Source: Sipunculus nudus (taxonomy: Eukaryota > Annelida > Sipuncula > Golfingiida > Sipunculidae). Taken from it: a stretch of DNA of 64,000 nt. Of the stretch, positions 10,378 to 25,600 are shown piece by piece (position 1 is the first letter of the stretch; each line of letters starts with the position of its first letter). Where the stretch lies: contig CM049319.1 in assembly GCA_026874595.1 (NCBI GenBank), positions 627,501 through 691,500 on the forward strand. The letters run 5' to 3'. A program made the translations under genes and the position numbers. The notes beneath the pieces were generated by a model, which saw nothing but the letters and a program-made list of their open reading frames with translations, searched no databases and was not told the DNA's origin.

Positions 10378-13270
10378 TTGAATATATTATTAAGGCCACA
10401 CATTAAAACACGCAACTACTGTCTACAATGTAATGATTTTGGATATATAACTAAGGTCACACAACAGAACACGTCACTACGGTCTATCGAAGACGACACA
10501 ACAAAACACGCCTCTACAGTCTTAACTGTTATGATGTTGGATATATTATTAAGGCCACACATTGAAACACGCCAATACAGTCTGCACTGATATGGGGTTA
10601 AATAAATTACTAAGGCCACACATGAAAAAAAGCCAATACAGTCTGCACTGTTACGGTGTTGAATATATTACTAAGGATACACAATTAAACACGCCAATCA
10701 GTCTGCACTGATATTGGGTTGAATATATTATTAAGGCCACACATTAAAACACGCAACTACTGTCTACAATGTAATGATTTTGGATATATAACTAAGGTCA
10801 CACAACAGAACACGTCACTACGGTCTATCGAAGACGACACAACAAAACACGCCTCTACAGTCTTAACTGTTATGATGTTGGATATATTATTAAGGCCACA
10901 CATTCAAACACGCCAATACAGTCTGCACTGATATGGGGTTAAATATATTACTAAGGCCACACATTAAAACACGCCAATACAGTCTGCACTGTTACGGTGT
11001 TGAATATATTACTAAGGATACACAATTAAACACGCCAATACAGTCTGCACTGATATTGGGTTGAATATATTATTAAGGCCACACATTAAAACACGCAACT
11101 ACTGTCTACAATGTAATGATTTTGGATATATAACTAAGGTCACACAACAGAACACGTCACTACGGTCTATCGAAGACGACACAACAAAACACGCCTCTAC
11201 AGTCTTAACTGTTATGATGTTGGATATATTATTAAGGCCACACATTGAAACACGCCAATACAGTCTGCACTGTTACGGTGTTGAATATATTACTAAGGAT
11301 ACACAATTAAACACGCCAATACAGTCTGCACTGATATTGGGTTGAATATATTATTAAGGCCACACATTAAAACACGCAACTACTGTCTACAATGTAATGA
11401 TTTTGGATATATAACTAAGGTCACACAACAGAACACGTCACTACGGTCTATCGAAGACGACACAACAAAACACGCCTCTACAGTCTTAACTGTTATGATG
11501 TTGGATATATTATTAAGGCCACACATTGAAACACGCCAATACAGTCTGCACTGATATGGGGTTAAATATATTACTAAGGCCACACATTAAAACACGCCAA
11601 TACAGTCTGCACTGTTACGGTGTTGAATATATTACTAAGGATACACAATTAAACACGCCAATACAGTCTGCACTGATATTGGGTTGAATATATTATTAAG
11701 GCCACACATTAAAACACGCAACTACTGTCTACAATGTAATGATTTTGGATATATAACTAAGGTCACACAACAGAACACGTCACTACGGTCTATCGAAGAC
11801 GACACAACAAAACACGCCTCTACAGTCTTAACTGTTATGATGTTGGATATATTATTAAGGCCACACATTGAAACACGCCAATTCAGTCTGCACTGATATG
11901 GGGTTTAATATATTACTAAGGCCACACATTAAAACACGCCAATACAGTCTGCACTGTTACGGTGTTGAATATATTACTAAGGATACACAATTAAACACGC
12001 CAATACAGTCTGCACTGATATTGGGTTGAATATATTATTAAGGCCACACATTAAAACACGCAACTACTGTCTACAATGTCATGATTTTGGATATATAACT
12101 AAGGTCACACAACAGAACACGTCACTACGGTCTATCGAAGACGACACAACAAAACACGCCTCTACAGTCTTAACTGTTATGATGTTGGATATATTATTAA
12201 GGCCACACATTGAAACACGCCAATACAGTCTGCACTGTTACGGTGTTGAATATATTACTAAGGATACACAATTAAACACGCCAATACAGTCTGCACTGAT
12301 ATTGGGTTGAATATATTATTAAGGCCACACATTAAAACACGCAACTACTGTCTACAATGTAATGATTTTGGATATATAACTAAGGTCACACAACAGAACA
12401 CGTCACTACGGTCTATCGAAGACGACACAACAAAACACGCCTCTACAGTCTTAACTGTTATGATGTTGGATATATTATTAAGGCCACACATTGAAACACG
12501 CCAATACAGTCTGCACTGTTACGGTGTTGAATATATTACTAAGGATACACAATTAAACACGCCAATACAGTCTGCACTGATATTGGGTTGAATATATTAT
12601 TAAGGCCACACATTAAAACACGCAACTACTGTCTACAATGTAATGATTTTGGATATATAACTAAGGTCACACAACAGAACACGTCACTACGGTCTATCGA
12701 AGACGACACAACAAAACACGCCTCTACAGTCTTAACTGTTATGATGTTGGATATATTATTAAGGCCACACATTGAAACACGCCAATACAGTCTGCACTGA
12801 TATGGGGTTAAATATATTACTAAGGCCACACATTAAAACACGCCAATACAGTCTGCACTGTTACGGTGTTGAATATATTACTAAGGATACACAATTGAAC
12901 ACGCCAATCAGTCTGCACTGATATTGGGTTGAATATATTATTAAGGCCACACATTAAAACACGCAACTACTATCTACAATGTAATGATTTTGGATATATA
13001 ACTAAGGTCACACAACAGAACACGTCACTACGGTCTATCGAAGAAGACACAACAAAACACGCCTCTACAGTCTTAACTGTTATGATGTTGGATATATTAT
13101 TAAGGCCACACATTGAAACACGCCAATACAGTCTGCACTGATATGGGGTTAAATATATTACTAAGGCCACACATTAAAACACGCCAATACAGTATGCACT
13201 GTTACGGTGTTGAATATATTACTAAGGATACACAATTAAACACGCCAATACAGTCTGCACTGATATTGGG
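10378..13270. repeat. Diverged nine-unit segment with an older copy 14,030 bp downstream
   Basis: Units: 10378 (341), 10719 (342, C with CATTCAAAC), 11061 (281), 11342 (342), 11684 (342, C with CCAATTCAG and GGGGTTTAAT), 12026 (281, A with AATGTCATG), 12307 (281), 12588 (341, E with CAATTGAAC), 12929 (342, ACTATCTAC and GAAGAAGAC). The same unit order occurs at 24408-27300. Shared rare variants (CATGAAAAAAAGCC, CCAATTCAG, ACTATCTAC) show common descent; copy-specific changes show it is not recent. Confidence 0.93.
10601..10634 (+). repeat. Clustered substitution patch in a D monomer
   Basis: D here reads TTAAATAAATT (private A for T, creating AATAAA) followed by CATGAAAAAAAGCC in place of CATTAAAACACGCC. 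The second part has three changes within about 8 bases and makes a seven-A run. It also occurs at 24651-24664 and 46201-46214, there without the AATAAA change. Confidence 0.9.
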
Positions 13271-15602
13271 TTGAATATATTATTAAGGCCACACATTAAA
13301 ACACGCAACTACTGTCTACAATGTAATGATTTTGGATATATAACTAAGGTCACACAACAGAACACGTCACTACGGTCTATCGAAGACGACACAACAAAAC
13401 ACGCCTCTACAGTCTTAACTGTTATGATGTTGGATATATTATTAAGGCCACACATTGAAACACGCCAATACAGTCTGCACTGTTACGGTGTTGAATATAT
13501 TACTAAGGATACACAATTAAACACGCCAATACAGTCTGCACTGATATTGGGTTGAATATATTATTAAGGCCACACATTAAAACACGCAACTACTGTCTAC
13601 AATGTAATGATTTTGGATATATAACTAAGGTCACACAACAGAACACGTCACTACGGTCTATCGAAGACGACACAACAAAACACGCCTCTACAGTCTTAAC
13701 TGTTATGATGTTGGATATATTATTAAGGCCACACATTGAAACACGCCAATACAGTCTGCACTGTTACGGTGTTGAATATATTACTAAGGATACACAATTA
13801 AACACGCCAATACAGTCTGCACTGATATTGGGTTGAATATATTATTAAGGCCACACATTAAAACACGCAACTACTGTCTACAATGTAATGATTTTGGATA
13901 TATAACTAAGGTCACACAACAGAACACGTCACTACGGTCTATCGAAGACGACACAACAAAACACGCCTCTACAGTCTTAACTGTTATGATGTTGGATATA
14001 TTATTAAGGCCACACATTGAAACACGCCAATACAGTCTGCACTGATATGGGGTTAAATATATTACTAAGGCCACACATTAAAACACGCCAATACAGTCTG
14101 CACTGTTACGGTGTTGAATATATTACTAAGGATACACAATTAAACACGCCAATACAGTCTGCACTGATATTGGGTTGAATATATTATTAAGGCCACACAT
14201 TAAAACACGCCAATACAGTCTGCACTGTTACGGTGTTGAATATATTACTAAGGATACACAATTAAACACGCCAATACAGTCTGCACTGATATTGGGTTGA
14301 ATATATTATTAAGGCCACACATTAAAATACGCAACTACTGTCTACAATGAAATGATTTTGGATATATAACTAAGGTCACACAACAGAACACGTCACTACG
14401 GTCTATCGAAGACGACACAACAAAACACGCCTCTACAGTCTTAACTGTTATGATGTTGGATATATTATTAAGGCCACACATTGAAACACGCCAATACAGT
14501 CTGCACTGATATGGGGTTAAATATATTACTAAGGCCACACATTAAAACACGCCAATACAGTCTGCACTGTTACGGTGTTGAATATATTACTAAGGATACA
14601 CAATTAAACACGCCAATACAGTCTGCACTGATATTGGGTTGAATATATTATTAAGGCCACACATTAAAACACGCAACTACTGTCTACAATGTAATGATTT
14701 TGGATATATAACTAAGGTCACACAACAGAACACGTCACTACGGTCTATCGAAGACGACACAACAAAACACGCCTCTACAGTCTTAACTGTTATGATGTTG
14801 GATATATTATTAAGGCCACACATTGAAACACGCCAATACAGTCTGCACTGATATGGGGTTAAATATATTACTAAGGCCACACATTAAAACACGCCAATAC
14901 AGTCTGCACTGTTACGGTGTTGAATATATTACTAAGGATACACAATTAAACACGCCAATCAGTCTGCACTGATATTGGGTTGAATATATTATTAAGGCCA
15001 CACATTAAAACACGCAACTACTGTCTACAATGTAATGATTTTGGATATATAACTAAGGTCACACAACAGAACACGTCACTACGGTCTATCGAAGACGACA
15101 CAACAAAACACGCCTCTACAGTCTTAACTGTTATGATGTTGGATATATTATTAAGGCCACACATTGAAACACGCCAATACAGTCTGCACTGATATGGGGT
15201 TAAATATATTACTAAGGCCACACATTAAAACACGCCAATACAGTATGCACTGTTACGGTGTTGAATATATTACTAAGGATACACAATTAAACACGCCAAT
15301 ACAGTCTGCACTGATATTGGGTTGAATATATTATTAAGGCCACACATTAAAACACGCAACTACTGTCTACAATGTAATGATTTTGGATATATAACTAAGG
15401 TCACACAACAGAACACGTCACTACGGTCTATCGAAGACGACACAACAAAACACGCCTCTACAGTCTTAACTGTTATGATGTTGGATATATTATTAAGGCC
15501 ACACATTGAAACACGCCAATACAGTCTGCACTGTTACGGTGTTGAATATATTACTAAGGATACACAATTAAACACGCCAATACAGTCTGCACTGATATTG
15601 GG
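13271..15602. repeat. 2,332-bp block, copy 1
   Basis: Units: 13271 (281), 13552 (281), 13833 (342), 14175 (122), 14297 (342, A with ATACGC and AATGAAATG), 14639 (341), 14980 (342, D with CAGTATGCACTG) and 15322 (281). The lengths sum to 2,332. The following block repeats the whole series. Confidence 0.95.
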
Positions 15603-17934
15603 TTGAATATATTATTAAGGCCACACATTAAAACACGCAACTACTGTCTACAATGTAATGATTTTGGATATATAACTAAGGTCACACAACAGAACACGTC
15701 ACTACGGTCTATCGAAGACGACACAACAAAACACGCCTCTACAGTCTTAACTGTTATGATGTTGGATATATTATTAAGGCCACACATTGAAACACGCCAA
15801 TACAGTCTGCACTGTTACGGTGTTGAATATATTACTAAGGATACACAATTAAACACGCCAATACAGTCTGCACTGATATTGGGTTGAATATATTATTAAG
15901 GCCACACATTAAAACACGCAACTACTGTCTACAATGTAATGATTTTGGATATATAACTAAGGTCACACAACAGAACACGTCACTACGGTCTATCGAAGAC
16001 GACACAACAAAACACGCCTCTACAGTCTTAACTGTTATGATGTTGGATATATTATTAAGGCCACACATTGAAACACGCCAATACAGTCTGCACTGTTACG
16101 GTGTTGAATATATTACTAAGGATACACAATTAAACACGCCAATACAGTCTGCACTGATATTGGGTTGAATATATTATTAAGGCCACACATTAAAACACGC
16201 AACTACTGTCTACAATGTAATGATTTTGGATATATAACTAAGGTCACACAACAGAACACGTCACTACGGTCTATCGAAGACGACACAACAAAACACGCCT
16301 CTACAGTCTTAACTGTTATGATGTTGGATATATTATTAAGGCCACACATTGAAACACGCCAATACAGTCTGCACTGATATGGGGTTAAATATATTACTAA
16401 GGCCACACATTAAAACACGCCAATACAGTCTGCACTGTTACGGTGTTGAATATATTACTAAGGATACACAATTAAACACGCCAATACAGTCTGCACTGAT
16501 ATTGGGTTGAATATATTATTAAGGCCACACATTAAAACACGCCAATACAGTCTGCACTGTTACGGTGTTGAATATATTACTAAGGATACACAATTAAACA
16601 CGCCAATACAGTCTGCACTGATATTGGGTTGAATATATTATTAAGGCCACACATTAAAATACGCAACTACTGTCTACAATGAAATGATTTTGGATATATA
16701 ACTAAGGTCACACAACAGAACACGTCACTACGGTCTATCGAAGACGACACAACAAAACACGCCTCTACAGTCTTAACTGTTATGATGTTGGATATATTAT
16801 TAAGGCCACACATTGAAACACGCCAATACAGTCTGCACTGATATGGGGTTAAATATATTACTAAGGCCACACATTAAAACACGCCAATACAGTCTGCACT
16901 GTTACGGTGTTGAATATATTACTAAGGATACACAATTAAACACGCCAATACAGTCTGCACTGATATTGGGTTGAATATATTATTAAGGCCACACATTAAA
17001 ACACGCAACTACTGTCTACAATGTAATGATTTTGGATATATAACTAAGGTCACACAACAGAACACGTCACTACGGTCTATCGAAGACGACACAACAAAAC
17101 ACGCCTCTACAGTCTTAACTGTTATGATGTTGGATATATTATTAAGGCCACACATTGAAACACGCCAATACAGTCTGCACTGATATGGGGTTAAATATAT
17201 TACTAAGGCCACACATTAAAACACGCCAATACAGTCTGCACTGTTACGGTGTTGAATATATTACTAAGGATACACAATTAAACACGCCAATCAGTCTGCA
17301 CTGATATTGGGTTGAATATATTATTAAGGCCACACATTAAAACACGCAACTACTGTCTACAATGTAATGATTTTGGATATATAACTAAGGTCACACAACA
17401 GAACACGTCACTACGGTCTATCGAAGACGACACAACAAAACACGCCTCTACAGTCTTAACTGTTATGATGTTGGATATATTATTAAGGCCACACATTGAA
17501 ACACGCCAATACAGTCTGCACTGATATGGGGTTAAATATATTACTAAGGCCACACATTAAAACACGCCAATACAGTATGCACTGTTACGGTGTTGAATAT
17601 ATTACTAAGGATACACAATTAAACACGCCAATACAGTCTGCACTGATATTGGGTTGAATATATTATTAAGGCCACACATTAAAACACGCAACTACTGTCT
17701 ACAATGTAATGATTTTGGATATATAACTAAGGTCACACAACAGAACACGTCACTACGGTCTATCGAAGACGACACAACAAAACACGCCTCTACAGTCTTA
17801 ACTGTTATGATGTTGGATATATTATTAAGGCCACACATTGAAACACGCCAATACAGTCTGCACTGTTACGGTGTTGAATATATTACTAAGGATACACAAT
17901 TAAACACGCCAATACAGTCTGCACTGATATTGGG
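15603..17934. repeat. 2,332-bp block, copy 2
   Basis: Units: 15603 (281), 15884 (281), 16165 (342), 16507 (122), 16629 (342), 16971 (341), 17312 (342, CAGTATGCACTG) and 17654 (281). Order, lengths and variants match the preceding block; I saw no difference. The match stops at 17935, where C ends GATATGAGG. Confidence 0.95.
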
Positions 17935-20900
17935 TTGAATATATTATTAAGGCCACACATTAAAACACGCAACTACTGTCTACAATGTAATGATTTTGGA
18001 TATATAACTAAGGTCACACAACAGAACACGTCACTACGGTCTATCGAAGACGACACAACAAAACACGCCTCTACAGTCTTAACTGTTATGATGTTGGATA
18101 TATTATTAAGGCCACACATTGAAACACGCCAATACAGTCTGCACTGATATGAGGTTAAATATATTACTAAGGCCACACATTAAAACACGCCAATACAGTC
18201 TGCACTGTTACGGTGTTGAATATATTACTAAGGATACACAATTAAACACGCCAATACAGTCTGCACTGATATTGGGTTGAATATATTATTAAGGCCACAC
18301 ATTAAAACACGCAACTACTGTCTACAATGTAATGATTTTGGATATATAACTAAGGTCACACAACAGAACACGTCACTACGGTCTATCGAAGACGACACAA
18401 CAAAACACGCCTCTACAGTCTTAACTGTTATGATGTTGGATATATTATTAAGGCCACACATTGAAACACGCCAATACAGTCTGCACTGATATGGGGTTAA
18501 ATATATTACTAAGGCCACACATTAAAACACGCCAATACAGTCTGCACTGTTACGGTGTTGAATATATTACTAAGGATACACAATTAAACACGCCAATACA
18601 GTCTGCACTGATATTGGGTTGAATATATTATTAAGGCCACACATTAAAACACGCAACTACTGTCTACAATGTAATGATTTTGGATATATAACTAAGGTCA
18701 CACAACAGAACACGTCACTACGGTCTATCGAAGACGACACAACAAAACACGCCTCTACAGTCTTAACTGTTATGATGTTGGATATATTATTAAGGCCACA
18801 CATTGAAACACGCCAATACAGTCTGCACTGTTACGGTGTTGAATATATTACTAAGGATACACAATTAAACACGCCAATACAGTCTGCACTGATATTGGGT
18901 TGAATATATTATTAAGGCCACACATTAAAACACGCAACTACTGTCTACAATGTAATGATTTTGGATATATAACTAAGGTCACACAACAGAACACGTCACT
19001 ACGGTCTATCGAAGACGACACAACAAAACACGCCTCTACAGTCTTAACTGTTATGATGTTGGATATATTATTAAGGCCACACATTGAAACACGCCAATAC
19101 AGTCTGCACTGATATGGGGTTAAATATATTACTAAGGCCACACATTAAAACACGCCAATACAGTATGCACTGTTACGGTGTTGAATATATTACTAAGGAT
19201 ACACAATTAAACACGCCAATACAGTCTGCACTGATATTGGGTTGAATATATTATTAAGGCCACACATTAAAACACGCAACTACTGTCTACAATGTAATGA
19301 TTTTGGATATATAACTAAGGTCACACAACAGAACACGTCACTACGGTCTATCGAAGACGACACAACAAAACACGCCTCTACAGTCTTAACTGTTATGATG
19401 TTGGATATATTATTAAGGCCACACATTGAAACACGCCAATACAGTCTGCACTGTTACGGTGTTGAATATATTACTAAGGATACACAATTAAACACGCCAA
19501 TACAGTCTGCACTGATATTGGGTTGAATATATTATTACGGCCACACATTAAAACACGCAACTACTGTCTACAATGTAATGATTTTGGATATATAACTAAG
19601 GTCACACAACAGAACACGTCACTACGGTCTATCGAAGACGACACAACAAAACACGCCTCTACAGTCTTAACTGTTATGATGTTGGATATATTATTAAGGC
19701 CACACATTGAAACACGCCAATACAGTCTGCACTGTTACGGTGTTGAATATATTACTAAGGATACACAATTAAACACGCCAATACAGTCTGCACTGATATT
19801 GGGTTGAATATATTATTAAGGCCACACATTAAAACACGCAACTACTGTCTACAATGTAATGATTTTGGATATATAACTAAGGTCACACAACAGAACACGT
19901 CACTACGGTCTATCGAAGACGACACAACAAAACACGCCTCTACAGTCTTAACTGTTATGATGTTGGATATATTATTAAGGCCACACATTGAAACACGCCA
20001 ATACAGTCTGCACTGATATGGGGTTAAATATATTACTAAGGCCACACATTAAAACACGCCAATACAGTCTGCACTGTTACGGTGTTGAATATATTACTAA
20101 GGATACACAATTAAACACGCCAATACAGTCTGCACTGATATTGGGTTGAATATATTATTAAGGCAACACATTAAAACACGCAACTACTGTCTACAATGTA
20201 ATGATTTTGGATATATAACTAAGGTCACACAACAGAACACGTCACTACGGTCTATCGAAGACGACACAACAAAACACGCCTCTACAGTCTTAACTGTTAT
20301 GATGTTGGATATATTATTAAGGCCACACATTGAAACACGCCAATACAGTCTGCACTGATATGGGGTTAAATATATTACTAAGGCCACACATTAAAACACG
20401 CCAATACAGTCTGCACTGTTACGGTGTTGAATATATTACTAAGGATACACAATTAAACACGCCAATACAGTCTGCACTGATATTGGGTTGAATATATTAT
20501 TAAGGCCACACATTAAAACACGCAACTACTGTCTACAATGTAATGATTTTGGATATATAACTAAGGTCACACAACAGAACACGCCACTACGGTCTATCGA
20601 AGACGACACAACAAAACACGCCTCTACAGTCTTAACTGTTATGATGTTGGATATATTATTAAGGCCACACATTGAAACACGCCAATACAGTCTGCACTGA
20701 TATTGGGTTAAATATATTACTAAGGCCACACATTAAAACACGCCAATACAGTCTGCACTGTTACGGTGTTGAATATATTACTAAGGATACACAATTAAAC
20801 ACGCCAATACAGTCTGCACTGATATTGGGTTGAATATATTATTAAGGCCACACATTAAAACACGCAACTACTGTCTACAATGTAATGATTTTGGATATAT

Positions 20901-22698
20901 AACTAAGGTCACACAACAGAACACGTCACTACGGTCTATCGAAGACGACACAACAAAACACGCCTCTACAGTCTTAACTGTTATGATGTTGGATATATTA
21001 TTAAGGCCACACATTGAAACACGCCAATACAGTCTGCACTGTTACGGTGTTGAATATATTACTAAGGATACACAATTAAACACGCCAATACAGTCTGCAC
21101 TGATATTGGGTTGAATATATTATTAAGGCCACACATTAAAACACGCAACTACTGTCTACAATGTAATGATTTTGGATATATAACTAAGGTCACACAACAG
21201 AACACGTCACTACGGTCTATCGAAGACGACACAACAAAACACGCCTCTAAAGTCTTAACTGTTATGATGTTGGATATATTATTAAGGCCACACATTGAAA
21301 CACGCCAATACAGTCTGCACTGTTACGGTGTTGAATATATTACTAAGGATACACAATTAAACACGCCAATACAGTCTGCACTGATATTGGGTTGAATATA
21401 TTATTAAGGCCACACATTAAAACACGCAACTACTGTCTACAATGTAATGATTTTGGATATATAACTAAGGTCACACAACAGAACACGTCACTACGGTCTA
21501 TCGAAGACGACACAACAAAACACGCCTCTACAGTCTTAACTGTTATGATGTTGGATATATTATTAAGGCCACACATTGAAACACGCCAATACAGTCTGCA
21601 CTGATATGGGGTTAAATATATTACTAAGGCCACACATTAAAACACGCCAATACAGTCTGCACTGTTACGGTGTTGAATATATTACTAAGGATACACAATT
21701 AAACACGCCAATACAGTCTGCACTGATATTGGGTTGAATATATTATTAAGGCCACACATTAAAACACGCAACTACTGTCTACAATGTAATGATTTTGGAT
21801 ATATAACTAAGGTCACACAACAGAACACCTCACTACGGTCTATCGAAGACGACACAACAAAACACACCTCTACAGTCTTAACTGTTATGATGTTGGATAT
21901 ATTATTAAGGCCACACATTGAAACACGCCAATACAGTCTGCACTGTTACGGTGTTGAATATATTACTAAGGATACACAATTAAACACGCCAATACAGTCT
22001 GCACTGATATTGGGTTGAATATATTATTAAGGCCACACATTAAAACACGCAACTACTGTCTACAATGTAATGATTTTGGATATATAACTAAGGTCACACA
22101 ACAGAACACGTCACTACGGTCTATCGAAGACGACACAACAAAACACGCCTCTACAGTCTTAACTGTTATGATGTTGGATATATTATTAAGGCCACACATT
22201 GAAACACGCCAATACAGTCTGCACTGATATGGGGTTAAATATATTACTAAGGCCACACATTAAAACACGCCAATACAGTCTGCACTGTTACGGTGTTGAA
22301 TATATTACTAAGGATACACAATTAAACACGCCAATACAGTCTGCACTGATATTGGGTTGAATATATTATTAAGGCCACACATTAAAACACGCAACTACTG
22401 TCTACAATGTAATGATTTTGGATATATAACTAAGGTCACACAACAGAACACGTCACTACGGTCTATCGAAGACGACACAACAAAACACGCCTCTACAGTC
22501 TTAACTGTTATGATGTTGGATATATTATTAAGGCCACACATTGAAACACGCCAATACAGTCTGCACTGATATGGGGTTAAATATACTACTAAGGCCACAC
22601 ATTAAAACACGCCAATACAGTCTGCACTGTTACGGTGTTGAATATATTACTAAGGATACACAATTAAACACGCCAATACAGTCTGCACTGATATTGGG
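17935..22698. repeat. Variant-rich 15-unit segment, copy 1
   Basis: Units: 17935 (342), 18277 (342), 18619 (281), 18900 (342), 19242 (281), 19523 (281), 19804 (342), 20146 (342), 20488 (342), 20830 (281), 21111 (281), 21392 (342), 21734 (281), 22015 (342) and 22357 (342). Marker variants: GATATGAGG in 17935; ATTATTACGG in 19523; AAGGCAACAC in 20146; ACACGCCAC and GATATTGGGTTAAAT in 20488; CTCTAAAGTC in 21111; ACACCTCAC and ACACACCTC in 21734; ATATACTACTAAGG in 22357. A second copy is at 39485 and a partial, diverged third at 49877. Confidence 0.94.
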
Positions 22699-25600
22699 TT
22701 GAATATATTATTAAGGCCACACATTAAAACACGCCAATACAGTCTGCACTGTTACGGTGTTGAATATATTACTAAGGATACACAATTAAACACGCCAATA
22801 CAGTCTGCACTGATATTGGGTTGAATATATTATTAAGGCCACACATTAAAACACGCAACTACTGTCTACAATGAAATGATTTTGGATATATAACTAAGGT
22901 CACACAAAGGAACACGTCACTACGGTCTATCGAAGACGACACAACAAAACACGCCTCTACAGTCTTAACTGTTATGATGTTGGATATATTATTAAGGCCA
23001 CACATTGAAACACGCCAATACAGTCTGCACTGATATGGGGTTAAATATATTACTAAGGCCACACATTAAAACACGCCAATACAGTCTGCACTGTTACGGT
23101 GTTGAATATATTACTAAGGATACACAATTAAACACGCCAATACAGTCTGCACTGATATTGGGTTGAATATATTATTAAGGCCACACATTAAAACACGCAA
23201 CTACTGTCTACAATGTAATGATTTTGGATATATAACTAAGGTCACACAACAGAACACGTCACTACGGTCTATCGAAGACGACACAACAAAACACGCCTCT
23301 ACAGTCTTAACTGTTATGATGTTGGATATATTATTAAGGCCACACATTGAAACACGCCAATACAGTCTGCACTGTTACGGTGTTGAATATATTACTAAGG
23401 ATACACAAATAAACACGCCAATACAGTCTGCTCTGATATTGGGTTGAATATATTATTAAGGCCACACATTAAAACACGCAACTACTGTCTACAATGTAAT
23501 GATTTTGGATATATAACTAAGATCACACAACAGAACACGTCACTACGGTCTATCGAAGACGACACAACAAAACACGCCTCTACAGTCTTAACTGTTATGA
23601 TGTTGGATATATTATTAAGGCCACACATTGAAACACGCCAATACAGTCTGCACTGATATGGGGTTAAATATATTACTAAGGCCACACATTAAAACACGCC
23701 AATACAGTCTGCACTGTTACGGTGTTGAATATATTACTAAGGATACACAATTAAACACGCCAATACAGTCTGCACTGAGATTGGGTTGAATATATTATTA
23801 AGGCCACACATTAAAACACGCAACTACTGTCTACAATGTAATGATTTTGGATATATAACTAAGGTCACACAACAGAACACGTCACTACGGTCTATCGAAG
23901 ACGACACAACAAAACACCCCTCTACAGTCTTAACTGTTATGATGTTGGATATATTATTAAGGCCACACATTGAAACACGCCAATACAGTCTGCACTGATA
24001 TGGGGTTAAATATATTACTAAGGCCACACATTAAAACACGCCAATACAGTCTGCACTGTTACGGTGTTGAATATATTACTAAGGATACACAATTAAACAC
24101 GCCAATACAGTCTGCACTGATATTGGGTTGAATATATTATTAAGGCCCACATTAAAACACGCAACTACTGTCTACAATGTAATGATTTTGGATATATAAC
24201 TAAGGTCACACAACAGAACACGTCACTACGGTCTATCGAAGACGACACAACAAAACACGCCTCTACAGTCTTAACTGTTATGATGTTGGACATATTATTA
24301 AGGCCACACATTGAAACACGCCAATACAGTCTGCACTGTTACGGTGTTGAATATATTACTAAGGATACACAATTAAACACGCCAATACAGTCTGCACTGA
24401 TATTGGGTTGAATATATTATTAAGGCCACACATTAAAACACGCAACTACTGTCTACAATGTAATGATTTTGGATATATAACTAAGGTCACACAACAGAAC
24501 ACGTCACTACGGTCTATCGAAGACGACACAACAAAACACGCCTCTACAGTCTTAACTGTTATGATGTTGGATATATTATTAAGGCCACACATTGAAACAC
24601 GCCAATACAGTCTGCACTGATATGGGGTTAAATATATTACTAAGGCCACACATGAAAAAAAGCCAATACAGTCTGCACTGTTACGGTGTTGAATATATTA
24701 CTAAGGAAACACAATTAAACACGCCAATCAGTCTGCACTGATATTGGGTTGAATATATTATTAAGGCCACACATTAAAACACGCAACTACTGTCTACAAT
24801 GTAATGATTTTGGATATATAACTAAGGTCACACAACAGAACACGTCACTACGGTCTATCGAAGACGACACAACAAAACACGCCTCTACAGTCTTAACTGT
24901 TATGATGTTGGATATATTATTAAGGCGACACATTGAAACACGCCAATACAGTCTGCACTGATATGGGGTTAAATATATTACTAAGGCCACACATTAAAAC
25001 ACGCCAATACAGTCTGCACTGTTACGGTGTTGAATATATTACTAAGGATACACAATTAAACACGCCAATACAGTCTGCACTGATATTGGGTTGAATATAT
25101 TATTAAGGCCACACATTAAAACACGCAACTACTGTCTACAATGTAATGATTTTGGATATATAACTAAGGTCACACAACAGAACACGTCACTACGGTCTAT
25201 CGAAGACGACACAACAAAACACGCCTCTACAGTCTTAACTGTTATGATGTTGGATATATTATTAAGGCCACACATTGAAACACGCCAATACAGTCTGCAC
25301 TGTTACGGTGTTGAATATATTACTAAGGATACACAATTAAACACGCCAATACAGTCTGCACTGATATTGGGTTGAATATATTATTAAGGCCACACATTAA
25401 AACACGCAACTACTGTCTACAATGTAATGATTTTGGATATATAACTAAGGTCACACAACAGAACACGTCACTACGGTCTATCGAAGACGACACAACAAAA
25501 CACGCCTCTACAGTCTTAACTGTTATGATGTTGGATATATTATTAAGGCCACACATTGAAACACGCCAATACAGTCTGCACTGATATGGGGTTAAATATA

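Noticed and set aside
10601..10606. AATAAA polyadenylation signal
   Set aside because: One private base change in one D monomer, with no transcript or gene upstream.
22908..22909. CAAAGG in B1 as a possible functional site
   Set aside because: A two-base private change in one superblock copy; useful only as a marker to tell the copies apart.
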